Source: Trichomonas vaginalis G3 (lineage: Eukaryota; Parabasalia; Trichomonadida; Trichomonadidae). Taken from it: a stretch of DNA of 64,000 nt. Position numbers and translations under genes: made by a program. Numbering within the stretch: the stretch's first letter is position 1; each line of letters opens with the position of its first letter. Where the stretch lies: the NCBI RefSeq assembly GCF_026262505.1, contig NC_067207.1:6146252-6210251 (forward strand), written 5' to 3'. Below the pieces are notes generated by a model. The model worked only from the letters and a program-made list of their open reading frames with translations, did not search any database and had not been told where the DNA came from. Shown piece after piece: positions 18,399-27,362 of the stretch.

Positions 18399-18766
18399 GT
18401 CAAGACTTCTTCGTAAATGTTTTGTCAAGACTTCTTCGTAAATGTTTTGTCAAACTTCTTCGTAAATGTTTTGTCAAGACTTCTTCGTAAATGTTTGTCA
18501 AGACTTCTTCGTAAATGTTTTGTCAAGACTTCTTCGTAAATGTTTTGTCAAGACTTCTTCGTAAATGTTTTGTCAAGACTTCTTCGTAAATGTTTTGTCA
18601 AGACTTCTTCGTAAATGTTTTGTCAAGACTTCTTCGTAAATGTTTTGTCAAGACTTCTTCGTAAATGTTTTGTCAAGACTTCTTCGTAAATGTTTTGTCA
18701 AGACTTCATCGTAAATGTTTTGTCAAGACTTCTTCGTAAATGTTTTGTCAAGACTTCTTCGTAATG
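18395..18766. repeat. 25-bp tandem array, about 15 units
   Basis: Unit TCTTCGTAAATGTTTTGTC plus CAAGAC, head to tail, with a few units one base shorter. No spacers of unique sequence occur, so it is not a CRISPR array. The same unit recurs in inverse at 20265-20370 and 32399-32700, and diverged at 35575-35830. Confidence 0.9.
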
Positions 18767-18778
18767 AGCGTAAAAGAC

Positions 18779-18885
18779 CCAAAAATAATGTTTATGTTAG
18801 AATGTTAGATCTAACCTCTTTTCTAACCTCTTTTCTAACATCGTAGAAAACTCTCGAAATTCATGAATTTTGACACTTTCACAAA
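18779..18885. repeat. Iteron module (GTTAG/CTAAC)
   Basis: Same layout as 18319-18398: AAAATAATGTTTATGTTAG, palindrome GTTAGATCTAACC, TTTTCTAAC repeats, edge AAATTCATGAATTTTG. It flanks the other side of the array, directly upstream of the gene at 18947. Confidence 0.75.
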
Positions 18886-18946
18886 AAACATAAAAAATAA
18901 AGTTAGTTTTTTTAAAAAAATATTTTTTTATTTTTATTGTAAGAAC

Positions 18947-19861
18947 ATGTTAGCAACAACAGCACCAAACTCGTTAGTCATGAACCCAACTTCAATGTTA
19001 GTAGAGATGAAAAGCTTCATTCCTTCTTCATATACTTTCGAAACAGAAATCCAGAAGATAAAGCAAGAACTTTTAACAAGTAATTTAGACTGTAGTGCGA
19101 AAGATGAAACAAATGAACAGTATCTTTATGAAATGCAGGACATTATTGACCATTTACCCAAATTGCCTGAAATCCAACAACAAAAACTAACCATTCCCGA
19201 ATTTGACGAAATAGAAGTCGGACTGACTGACTCAGTAGAAATAAAGAAGTTCATACGAAAGGTTAACTATGAGTTTCTTGGATTTCATTGCAACCACAAA
19301 GTCATGGACAAAGATTGCGATATGGTATATAAGAACATCTCTGACATATACAAATCTGGGGAGTTTAAGACCTACGACAACTTTGTTTCGTTAGTTGCAA
19401 AATGTGTTTGGCAGATAAGAGATAAAGATAGAAGAGGTAAGATATGGAATGAACAGATAAAACCCGCAACTTTTGAGTTAAAGAGAGCAATTGACGCCTT
19501 AGTCATACTAGCAGGTAAGGTTTCAGAATATAACGCAAAAATGAACCCGCAATGTTCAAAATGTAAAGCAGCAATGAGGAAATATAACTACTCCGTCAAA
19601 GAGATAGAACGTATGCGAAACGACTATGCAGATTTAAAGAAAGAAGCAGAAAAACCAGCAGAAGATAAAATGAACATGTTAGAATTTCTGAACAAAAACT
19701 ATCCAACTGCTGACGATTTCCTTCTATCTGACGTCAAGAAGAAATATAAAGAAACCTTCGGTATCGTTAAAACTTTTGACATACTAAAAGAAGAAATAGA
19801 AGCTACGAAATTGTTTAGAGTCATGAACCATCGCAACATATACCATGTAAAACGCTTGTAA
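18947..19861 (+). CDS. Element 1 protein of unknown function, 304 aa
   Basis: I start at the ATG of MLATTAPNSL because the leader before it (AATATTTTTTTATTTTTATT, TAAGAAC) is the same as that of the KilA-N gene. An upstream in-frame ATG would include repeat sequence. The product is helical, with PQCSKCKAAMRKYN (a CxxC pair, possible single Zn knuckle) near residue 205 and a coiled-coil ERMRNDYADLKKEAEKPAE. It is placed among regulatory genes. No family recognised. Confidence 0.6.
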   Translation: MLATTAPNSLVMNPTSMLVEMKSFIPSSYTFETEIQKIKQELLTSNLDCSAKDETNEQYLYEMQDIIDHLPKLPEIQQQKLTIPEFDEIEVGLTDSVEIKKFIRKVNYEFLGFHCNHKVMDKDCDMVYKNISDIYKSGEFKTYDNFVSLVAKCVWQIRDKDRRGKIWNEQIKPATFELKRAIDALVILAGKVSEYNAKMNPQCSKCKAAMRKYNYSVKEIERMRNDYADLKKEAEKPAEDKMNMLEFLNKNYPTADDFLLSDVKKKYKETFGIVKTFDILKEEIEATKLFRVMNHRNIYHVKRL

Positions 19862-19864
19862 ATA

Positions 19865-20455
19865 GTTATGTTAGAAAACATGTTAGAAAACATGTTAGAT
19901 CTAACATTCTAACATAAACATTATTTTTATTGAATTCCGTATGAAATTTCATGAGTTTTGTATGTTTTAGACCATGTTAGAAAACATGTTAGAAAACATG
20001 TTAGATCTAACATTCTAACATAAACATTATTTTTATTGAATTCCGTATGAAATTTCATGAGTTTTGTATGTTTTAGACCATGTTAGAAAACATGTTAGAA
20101 AACATGTTAGATCTAACATTCTACCCTAAACATTATTTTTGTCTGATTTACGCTCATTACGAAGAAGAAATCATGAAAATTCAAGAGGGTAGAAAAGAGG
20201 TTAGATATCGGGTTAGATCTACCATTCTACCCTAAACATTATTTTTGGGTCATTTACGCTCATTACGAAGAAGTTTTGACAAAACATTTACGAAGAAGTC
20301 TTGACAAAACATATACGAAGAAGTCTTGACAAAACATTTACGAAGAAGTCTTGACAAAACATGTACGATGAAATCATGAAAATTCATGAGGGTAGAAAAG
20401 AGGGTAGAAAAGAGGGTAGATCTACCATTCTACCCTAAACATTATTTTTTGGTCC
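19865..20455. repeat. Cluster of about five inverted iteron modules plus a 25-bp array
   Basis: Modules at about 19865-19960, 19977-20060, 20078-20142, 20170-20247 and 20365-20452 run opposite to those at 18.3-18.9 kb. The core word drifts from GTTAG (first three) to GGTAG (last ones), while the edge CATAAACATTATTTTT or CCTAAACATTATTTTT stays. The first two modules are near-identical over 100 bp. Four inverse 25-bp units lie at 20265-20370. Together with 18319-18885 this makes a large inverted arrangement around the gene at 18947. Confidence 0.75.
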
Positions 20456-20821
20456 GGGAACAACTTTCTCTCAATTGGAGCTGTGGCATACTCTTTGCGT
20501 AAACGGTTCAGACCTTCTTCGAACTCTTGGTCTCTCTTCGATTTGGATTGAGATTGGAATTTGGATTGAGATTGGAATTGCTGGAACAACCAAGGGTTGG
20601 GGCAGTAAGGCATAGGCTGAGGAGGGTTGTTCGGGAAGCCTTGTGGTGGGTAGTAACCTTGAGGTGGAAATTGGTAGTAATTTGGATTGAGATTGGAATT
20701 GCTGGAACTGAGGTTGCTGAGGAGACTGTTGTGGTTCTGCAGCTTTCGGTTCTTCTGGTTTGGGAATGGACTCGGTTGGTGGGACGTGGGACATTCGTTG
20801 GTGGCTTAACCGTCGGACCAC
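20430..20821 (-). pseudogene. Pro/Gln-rich low-complexity protein of element 1, fossil
   Basis: Minus-strand coding-like DNA gives a Pro/Gln-rich product (HVPPTESIPKPEEPKAAEPQ) with short internal repeats and a charged end (QEFEEGLNRLRKEYATAP). About one break. Pieces of the same sequence, around ACGAATGTCCCACG, recur at 17567-17590 and 22427-22500. No function can be given. Confidence 0.35.
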
Positions 20822-20822
20822 A

Positions 20823-21123
20823 ACGATAAAAATCTCTGCTCCTAGCAGTACTGCTACTGTCAGTAGCAGTACTTTTACTGACAGTAGCAGTACTTTTTCT
20901 GACAGTAGCAGTACTTTTACTGACAGTAGCAGTACTTTTTCTGACAGTAGCAGTACTTTTACTGACAGTAGCAGTACTTTTACTGACAGTAGCAGTACTT
21001 TATCGTCGAAAACCCTCTCAAATTTTCCTTTTTACTGACATTAGCAGTACTTTTTACTGACAGTAGCAGTACTTTTACTGACAGTAGCAGTACTTTTACT
21101 GACAGTAGCAGAGATTTTTATCG
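20823..21123. repeat. 20-bp satellite bounded by an inverted repeat
   Basis: About 12 units of the GACAGTAGCAGTACTTTTACT kind. The left edge CGATAAAAATCTCTGCT is the exact complement of the right edge AGCAGAGATTTTTATCG. The first unit contains the palindrome AGTACTGCTACTGTCAGTAG. A 50-bp non-repeat piece interrupts it near 21005. Confidence 0.85.
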
Positions 21124-21231
21124 TCCAACTTTACAAATGTAAACTTATATCGTTCTATTTTCTTCACTAGGGTCTAACACCAAAGTAACCTATGTACATG
21201 AAATTTCACTGCATAAAAGGAAAAAAACCTG

Positions 21232-21307
21232 CGCGAATCGGGATTTGAACCGAGGTCTTCGACGCCTTTAACGAGGTAGCCCATACCACTGAGCTATGAG
21301 CCGCTTG
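21232..21307 (-). tRNA. tRNA-like Pol III unit, probably a pseudo-tRNA
   Basis: On the minus strand an A-box (TAGCTCAGTGG) and B-box (GGTTCAAATCC) lie at tRNA spacing, the whole is about 72-76 nt, and a run of seven T follows. A D-arm can fold (GCTC with GGGC) but the acceptor, anticodon and T stems pair poorly. The anticodon position would read TAA if forced. It is therefore a degenerate tRNA or a tRNA-derived RNA. It lies inside element 1 between the satellite and KilA-N copy 2. Confidence 0.45.
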
Positions 21308-21424
21308 CATATTTTTAAGTAAAATATAGTATATTTGTCATACCGTGAAAGATGACCAAACTTAAAAAAAAATAAAGTTAGTTTTATTTTTATTTATTTT
21401 TTTATTTTGTATGTAAAGACAGAT

Positions 21425-22204
21425 ATGTCAACAACAGAGAACACAACAACAGTTATAGTCCATGAAGCTATAAATGAAGAATATGAGTACATACAGTTTA
21501 ACAAACAACTCCGTCTCATTCGTTCGGTCAAAGACGATATGTACCAAATGCAAAGTATTTTGACGGCTTGTTTTGCTCCAGACACTAAACACGCAGACGA
21601 CTGGTTTGAATTAAATAGCACTCATGAACTCCTCAGTGAGTTTGAACATGAAGAACTTAAAAAGATGTACCAAGACAGACAAAACTTACCATCACATCTA
21701 AAAGGTATATATGTTCATAAGTTCCTAGTTAGTTCAATAGCAATGTGGGCTTCACCTCGTTATGCAATCTACATACTTATGCTACTTGACGAACTTTGTA
21801 CAAAGCAGAGAGAAGATATGATGAAAGAAGACAAAAGCATTCAGAAAAGAATACCACGTTCGGTACCAAAAGGAAAGGAAAAGAACTATAAGTATATGAT
21901 TTATACTGAAGAGATGGAAAATGAAGAAGATAAAGATATGGTTATGTTGCATTTAGTCAGAAGAAACAACAAAAGCTTTTACGACCTTGCTAAGATTTAC
22001 AAATCTGACAGAAATTGGTTCTATCGCGAAAACTTACCGATTTCAATGACACCGAATGAAGATGTGAAACAAATAGTTCAAGATACTTTACCTCAAACAC
22101 ACTATGATATGAAAGGTTGTACAATACTTACATTCAAAGAAGATTTGCCATTGTTAAAGGAAAAAATAACAGAGTATTTTGACAACTTCAAACAAGCAGA
22201 GTAA
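21425..22204 (+). CDS. KilA-N domain protein, copy 2
   Basis: Open frame; start at MSTTENTTTV, next to the leader TTTTTATTTTGTATGTAAAG. The motif GIYVHKFLVSSIAMWASPRY matches the core of KilA-N copy 1 and of viral KilA-N proteins. The C-terminal part (DMVMLHLVRRNNKSFYDLAK, then FYRENLPISMTPNEDV) resembles the extra domain that follows KilA-N in some large DNA viruses. About 259 residues. A DNA-binding regulator of element expression is likely from the family. Confidence 0.7.
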   Translation: MSTTENTTTVIVHEAINEEYEYIQFNKQLRLIRSVKDDMYQMQSILTACFAPDTKHADDWFELNSTHELLSEFEHEELKKMYQDRQNLPSHLKGIYVHKFLVSSIAMWASPRYAIYILMLLDELCTKQREDMMKEDKSIQKRIPRSVPKGKEKNYKYMIYTEEMENEEDKDMVMLHLVRRNNKSFYDLAKIYKSDRNWFYRENLPISMTPNEDVKQIVQDTLPQTHYDMKGCTILTFKEDLPLLKEKITEYFDNFKQAE

Positions 22205-22529
22205 ATTGCACTCTTTATTTTTCAAGCTTGACTTCAGATGGCTCAGGTAGCTCTATAAAGTAAATTGCCTCGTCAAATCCTTCTGGCATTCCGAGTCCTT
22301 CCATCCGACATTCCGAGTCCTTCCATCCGACAAGAAAAAAATTTCCCGACAACTGGAAAAAAATTTCCTTCCGACAAGAAAAAATTTTCCCGACGACAGG
22401 AAAAGTTCTTCCTTCCGACAGGACACAAACGAATGTCTCACGTTCCTCTTCCTGAATGCCTTCCAAAGCCAGAAGAACCGACAGCCCCAGCACCACAACA
22501 GACTTACTAAGACTAAACACTTACATTTT
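22205..22529. repeat. Non-coding stretch with TCCGAC-type repeats
   Basis: Two direct copies of CATTCCGAGTCCTTCCATCC are followed by alternating TTTCCCGACAAC/TTCCTTCCGACA units. An 11-bp CAAGCTTGACTT is present at both edges (22224 and 22530). Short frames exist on both strands; none is convincing. The units look like another word variant of the iteron modules. Confidence 0.55.
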
Positions 22530-23405
22530 TCAAGCTTGACTTTTTACAATTTGAACTTTGTTTGCGTAGATATGAATTCTGAAAGAAGTATGAGGGTCTT
22601 GTATGACTTTGTACTTCTCCCAAAGTTCATGTCTGTCAAACTTACCTGCCATGGACTCTTTCATAAGTTCCATGAAATCGTCTTCGGACAATCCGGGGAA
22701 AAGTACAATGTCAGTAAGTATTCTCTTTACATCCTTACTTAAACTCTTTGCTGTCTGTACACAAATGACAACTGAAATGTTAAAGTGTCTGAGCTTCTTA
22801 AGAATTCGACACATGTCTTGTTCTCTATTCTTTAACAAAGGATGAGATGCAAAGTCATCTAAGATAAGAAGACATCTGTGAGGGTAAGTCTTCCAATCGT
22901 AAGATTGCAATTTCTTCGAAATGTATTCTATCTCTTTCTGTTTGTTTCTGAAGTGTTTCTTCTCTAATATTCTCTGCATTTCCTCATTTGGGTCTTTAAA
23001 CTTCGAATTGACATACTCATTTATAGCATTGTACTTCAAAACTCTTCTTTGGTACTTCTTTATCCAATCTAACAACTCAGAGTCTTTTATACATACTAAC
23101 TTAGACTTTTTTATAATATCTTTGAACGAATTGACGGTTTGGTCAAATTGACCAGAAGTACTACAAATAACAACTAACTCATAGAATGGGTTCTTCTCAT
23201 CTAGTTCTTGTTGTTGTGCAGCCATTTTAAGATAAGTGAAAGTCTTACCCGACCCAGGCGGTGCAATTAGACCTGTTATACCATTCTGAGCAAATAAGAA
23301 CTTGTCATGTATGGGTTTTATCTGAGCATTTTCCAATTTCCTCTTGTTCTTATTTAAAACATTCTCAAATTTTTTGTCAATGTCAGCAAACTTTTTTTCT
23401 AACAT
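22530..23405 (-). CDS. A32/FtsK-type genome packaging ATPase
   Basis: Start placed at MLEKKFADIDKKF (23405), so that it does not overlap the divergent gene at 23442. Walker A APPGSGKTFTYLKMA lies near residue 48, a beta strand with FYELVVICSTSGQFDQT follows, and Walker B CLLILDDFASHP near residue 175 is followed by the sensor-like SVVICVQTAKSL. This is the HerA/FtsK-type ATPase of Mavericks, virophages and poxviruses (A32), which pumps DNA into the capsid. It is open in element 1; a broken partial copy is in element 2. Confidence 0.85.
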   Translation of the reverse strand: MLEKKFADIDKKFENVLNKNKRKLENAQIKPIHDKFLFAQNGITGLIAPPGSGKTFTYLKMAAQQQELDEKNPFYELVVICSTSGQFDQTVNSFKDIIKKSKLVCIKDSELLDWIKKYQRRVLKYNAINEYVNSKFKDPNEEMQRILEKKHFRNKQKEIEYISKKLQSYDWKTYPHRCLLILDDFASHPLLKNREQDMCRILKKLRHFNISVVICVQTAKSLSKDVKRILTDIVLFPGLSEDDFMELMKESMAGKFDRHELWEKYKVIQDPHTSFRIHIYANKVQIVKSQA

Positions 23406-23441
23406 ATTTTTAGAAAAATTAAAATTTTTATCTTTTTGAAA

Positions 23442-23900
23442 ATGTCTAGCGATTTCGCTATCTATATTCGAGACAAGCTTTTCGACAGCAAAACATCTGT
23501 CGACCATAAAATCTTACATAGTGTAAACAAGAAAGGTGAATTTGTTCTAAAGTTCTGTTTCTGGGAATATGACAAGAACCATAAAACATTAGGCAGAGAA
23601 GTCTTAAAATTTGTCAATGACAGACTTGTTGACAGAGATGACGCCTCTTGGAAAGATGAAGTCCAACAAAACTTCTTAGAATGCAAAGAAGACACATGCG
23701 CTGTTCTTGAAGATGAAATAGAAAACAGAATAGAAGAGCTATTAAAGGACAAAGAACTTTTACATAAATATGGTTGCGCCAAATTTGACATAACTCCACC
23801 AGAGAAGAAGAAGAAGAAGAGAGAAAAGAAAGAAAAGAAAGTAGAAGAAGAGAAGAAAGAACCTGAACCAGTTCCAGAGAAGGGGAGATATGACATGTAA
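23442..23900 (+). CDS. Element 1 small Lys/Glu-tailed protein, 152 aa
   Basis: Starts MSSDFAIYIRDKLFDSKT. The globular first 110 residues have two Cys (FLECKEDTCAVLED). The tail is a Lys run followed by a Pro/Glu stretch (EEEKKEPEPVPEKG). The gene lies head to head with the ATPase, 36 bases apart. A matching gene sits at 44138-44592. No family. Confidence 0.55.
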   Translation: MSSDFAIYIRDKLFDSKTSVDHKILHSVNKKGEFVLKFCFWEYDKNHKTLGREVLKFVNDRLVDRDDASWKDEVQQNFLECKEDTCAVLEDEIENRIEELLKDKELLHKYGCAKFDITPPEKKKKKREKKEKKVEEEKKEPEPVPEKGRYDM

Positions 23901-23916
23901 AAATAAAATTTTATTT

Positions 23917-24336
23917 TTAGAACATTTCTGGGTCAATGTCAATGTTCTCTTCCTCTTTAGGAGCAAACACTGGCTTAGACTCTAAAATCTTTTTACCCAA
24001 TTTACCTTGAACTTCAACTATCTTAGACTCATAATATTCATAGTCGTCTGCTTTCTTTGGTTCATAAGGTATAACAAGTTTGTATGCTTTGCCTTCTTTA
24101 AGGTTTGAAAACCTTCTGTCAAAATTTTCCTTGACTGTTAACAAACCTTCTATGTCTAAGTCTTCAAATTTCGCACCATTTTTAGTCACAATAGCAAACT
24201 TAACTGGTTCGATGTTCCAAACTTTGTCAAATGTAGACTTTTCAAAATGGTAGAAGTAAACATTCAAATATATGAATGGGTCTAGTTCTTCTTTAAGTCC
24301 TGACATATATTTGTTGACTGAAATATATTTCGTCAT
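23917..24336 (-). CDS. Element 1 protein of unknown function, 139 aa
   Basis: Acidic single-domain protein (MTKYISVNKYMSGLKEELDP at the start) with beta-prone segments such as KAYKLVIPYEPKKADDYEYY and an acidic tail (EEENIDIDPEMF). Possible single-stranded DNA-binding fold from its size and tail, but no homologue is recognised. An AATATTTTTTTTAAA leader precedes it. It lies between the helicase and ATPase. Confidence 0.5.
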   Translation of the reverse strand: MTKYISVNKYMSGLKEELDPFIYLNVYFYHFEKSTFDKVWNIEPVKFAIVTKNGAKFEDLDIEGLLTVKENFDRRFSNLKEGKAYKLVIPYEPKKADDYEYYESKIVEVQGKLGKKILESKPVFAPKEEENIDIDPEMF

Positions 24337-24371
24337 CTTTTCTATCGGATAAAAAAATATTTTTTTTAAAT

Positions 24372-25604
24372 TTACTCAGAAAAATTTTTCTTTGTATATA
24401 CGCCATTCTGAACATCTAAAAGACTTTTGACATTTGCCAAGAATGTACGTTTAGACGCTGCCATATAACCATACTCTTGACAATACTGTTTATACGAATC
24501 GTACAATGACCTTTCATCTAAACACTCAAAGTTAGTCTCATCTATAAACAGTTCATATACACTCTTGTTTGCTTCTAACAATGTTTGTCTTTCTTCGGTA
24601 TGTGGAATTTGTCTTGGATTGAACTTTGAAATATCTAATGTCATGAAATATGAGAACAAGTGGTTGTAAAAGTCAGATGTCAAAGTTTCTGCTAAGTCGT
24701 CAAAATATTCTGTATCTTGCATATGAGAATCTGACGTTCTGACAACTACATATCTTCTGTCAGAACTTTCTAACTTCATCGGAACAACATTGTTTGAAAC
24801 CATAATGAAGTTTGCAACATTTTCACAAACTCTTTGGTCTTTATACTTTCTTTCAACAACTCCAACTTTGTCTGTTATAAGACTCTTCAAAGCATCTGAG
24901 TTCAAAACTTTTGTTGTATCTATACTTTGAAGTTCATTGCAAACTATAAGTTTCATATTCTCTATTGAGGAGTTAAACTTGCCACAGATGTTTTCTAAGT
25001 TTGTCATATTCGGATTCGAATAACCTTCTAACAGTTTGCATAAGATATCTGTAAAGAATGTGTTCTTACCAGTTCCTTGTTTTCCAATTTAATGAGAGCA
25101 GTTTCATTTTTAGCACTTGGATGTTGTAAGATGTTTGCAAACCAACATAAGATATACTCATAGACTCTTTCGTTTCCATTGCATATAATTTCTTTGACAT
25201 GGTCTAACCAAGCTTCTATAATATTTTCTTTCCATTCTACTTGTTCGTATTTATATCCAGTGAAGATAGAATAGAAGTTTGGAGAAGGTGTATAGAACTT
25301 TATACCTCGAACTGAAAATCTTCTAACTTTGACAATAAGATATCCCAAGCATCTAACATCTTCATGCCAACTTGTACGACTTTTATTTTCTTAAGTTTCT
25401 GTCTACATTCTTGTTCAGACACTATTGTTGCTCTTGGTTTGTTAAAGACAACATCCCATTCTTTCATGACATAACATTCTGGGCAGAGTCGACATAAATG
25501 ACTAAACGTTTCAAATTCTCGACTGCTTTGTTATAGTCTCTAAATGGACACATATTTCTGAAGGCTTGGAAGTCATAAAAATCTGAAACATCTATTCTGT
25601 ACAT
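24372..25604 (-). pseudogene. Superfamily 3 (D5-like) helicase, fossil
   Basis: N-terminus MYRIDVSDFYDFQAFRNMCP. The core carries a Walker A phrase of the GTGKNTFF kind, NLENICGKFNSS, the Walker B-like MKLIVCNELQS, and the SF3 motif C with VSNN, then RRYVVVRT. This is the arrangement of D5-type helicases of virophages, Polinton-like viruses and NCLDVs. It would unwind DNA for element replication. About three breaks. Two further partial copies are in element 2 (42441-43671 and 45219-45592). An AATATTTTTTTTTTATTTTT leader precedes the ATG. Confidence 0.75.
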
Positions 25605-25634
25605 TTTTATAAAAATAAAAAAAAATATTTTTTT

Positions 25635-26442
25635 TTATTCTTGACTTTGTTGTTGCATTTGTTCCATTTGTTGCATTTGTTGTTCTTGAGCTATTTGTTG
25701 TTGAAGTTGTTCTTGTAGTACAATACTTTCACCAGTTGCATCTTCCAATTCGAAACTTTCTGCCGTCATTGACAAATACATAGGACATAAAAGTTTTACA
25801 GGAACAAAGTTTGCGTCAACTAAGGTTAAGTTTATGTTTGCTAAAGTGTTTGAGTTCACTAAAGCTGAAAACTCTGCATTCGAATGAACAATAGGCAAAC
25901 CAGCAGAGAATGTGTTGTTTATACGCATGAGTATCTTTTGGTCATAGTAGTTTCTGTCGACATTCGAATAACACTTTGAACCTAAGTTTGAAAACAATAT
26001 ATAAAATAGGTGTGCTTAAAGTCAATGGAACAGACAAACCTTGTATGACACCTTTTCCTGTTATAGGAAACTGTTGGTAGTAAAAACCAGATATAAGTTT
26101 TGTATTATAGCTCATATCGTTTATAGTAAACTCAGTCGGACATCCAAACATAATGAAACCTGCTCTAGTTGCAGCACATGTTACATCCGTCCTTAAAGTA
26201 TTAAATAAGTCAACAAAACCTGTTGGTGGTATATCTGAGTAAGTATCTTCAAAGGAGTATTTTTTACCATTCACAACAATAAAATCTTCTGGTGTCAAAA
26301 GAGCAAAACAGGCTTTAGTCGTCATCGTGTTTAAGGTCAGTTTACAATATCGTCCTTGAGGACTTTGTAAGTTTGTTGTTATAGAATTATATGACTCAGG
26401 GTTTTTAGTCGTAATAGTATAAACCATTGTGTCTTCTGCCAT
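25635..26442 (-). pseudogene. Minor capsid/penton-type protein candidate, fossil
   Basis: About 265 residues, beta-rich (GRYCKLTLNTMTTKACFALL, then GFIMFGCPTEFTIND and ISGFYYQQFPITGKGVIQGL), with a Gln/Met-rich tail. Size, beta content and location next to the major capsid gene fit the single-jelly-roll minor capsid (penton) of Mavericks and virophages. This is inference from context, since no diagnostic motif exists. About one break. Copy in element 2 at 41624-42414. Confidence 0.5.
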
Positions 26443-26446
26443 TTAC

Positions 26447-26740
26447 TTAGCAAATAAATTTTAATGAAATGTTGTGGTCGTCAAATATTTTTATGACGTC
26501 TGGGAAACTATACTTTAAGTTCAACGTTTCACCTCCTTTCATAACGTATATCTTGTCAATGACATTATATGAAACACCACAGCAACTAACGTCGGGTTCT
26601 ATTTCTTTGATGTTTATATCGTCTGCCTCTGTCAAAAGTTTCAATAGTTCTTTCAAAATTTCATGAGGTGCGATGACATATGAGTTCACTTTTACAGGGT
26701 TGTGCTCAACCAAGTTTAACATTATACCAAAGCTTGACAA
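26447..26740 (-). CDS. Element 1 small protein, 97 aa
   Basis: Open frame, MSSFGIMLNLVEHNPVKV at the start, two adjacent Cys in DVSCCGVSYNV, beta-prone. It starts within the end of the previous gene (26722) and ends 5 bp before the minor-capsid gene. Unknown function; the tight spacing suggests co-expression with structural genes. Confidence 0.45.
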   Translation of the reverse strand: MSSFGIMLNLVEHNPVKVNSYVIAPHEILKELLKLLTEADDINIKEIEPDVSCCGVSYNVIDKIYVMKGGETLNLKYSFPDVIKIFDDHNISLKFIC

Positions 26741-27027
26741 ATCTTCTCCTGAGTTTTAAGTTTGTCTTTAAGTTGTTGGTAGTCATTTCGAATATCTGCA
26801 ACAGAACTTAAGTCTCTGCTAACTTCAGGATATGTTGGTTGTTCTTTTACAGGAACTATTGTTATACCATCTTCGTCTTCGTATGGTTTCCCCACTTCAA
26901 CATCTCTTTCTTTGACATTGACAACAACACTTTGACTGTTTGTTTGAGTTGGTGAATTTAACTTCACATCTGCCATCGCCATTAAACCTTTTGAAACACT
27001 TACGCTTCTATTTTTCGGAAATGACAT
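26722..27027 (-). CDS. Element 1 small protein, 101 aa
   Basis: I start at MSFPKNRSVSVSKGLMA (27027), as the long upstream extension is opposite the divergent gene at 27046. Hydrophilic, with PYEDEDGITIVPVKEQP and a helical end. The leader ends CTAAGTAAAATG, like that of the minor-capsid gene (CTAAGTAAATG). Unknown function. Confidence 0.5.
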   Translation of the reverse strand: MSFPKNRSVSVSKGLMAMADVKLNSPTQTNSQSVVVNVKERDVEVGKPYEDEDGITIVPVKEQPTYPEVSRDLSSVADIRNDYQQLKDKLKTQEKICQALV

Positions 27028-27045
27028 TTTACTTAGAATAAAAAG

Positions 27046-27362
27046 ATGGACGTATTTGAGTATCTCTTCGAATTGAAGCAAAACAAAGTTTACACACACA
27101 AACAATACAAGTTCATTGACAGAATAGTTCTTTACACAAACAATGGAAAATGTTATAGAATAGAGTCTTTGCTGAACCAAAATATTTTCATAAAGCAAAG
27201 AAAGTTGGTATAACCGAGATGGTGAAAGTTCTTGAAGCAGACAAAAATATAACAACAAAAACTTACAGATATTTCTAAAGGAAAGTTTATCTTACAATAT
27301 TATGTCAAAACTGGCGTACTGTCAATATTTGACGGAGAGAAGTCAGTTCAAGAACAACTTAC
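27046..27362 (+). pseudogene. Element 1 small protein on the opposite strand, fossil
   Basis: Begins MDVFEYLFELKQNKVYTHKQ, Lys/Tyr-rich. About one break. It runs convergent with the major capsid gene and head to head with the 101-aa gene (18 bases between ATGs). A copy with an open frame of 139 codons is in element 2 (40605-41024, minus). Confidence 0.5.

Noticed and set aside
18395-18766. Array with regular units that could look like a CRISPR
   Set aside because: There are no unique spacers between units; the unit is one continuous 25-bp tandem repeat in a eukaryote-type element.
20471-20829. Overlapping plus- and minus-strand frames near 20.5-20.8 kb as two genes
   Set aside because: Only the minus frame has a Pro/Gln composition with related pieces elsewhere; the plus frame is a shadow of the repeat.
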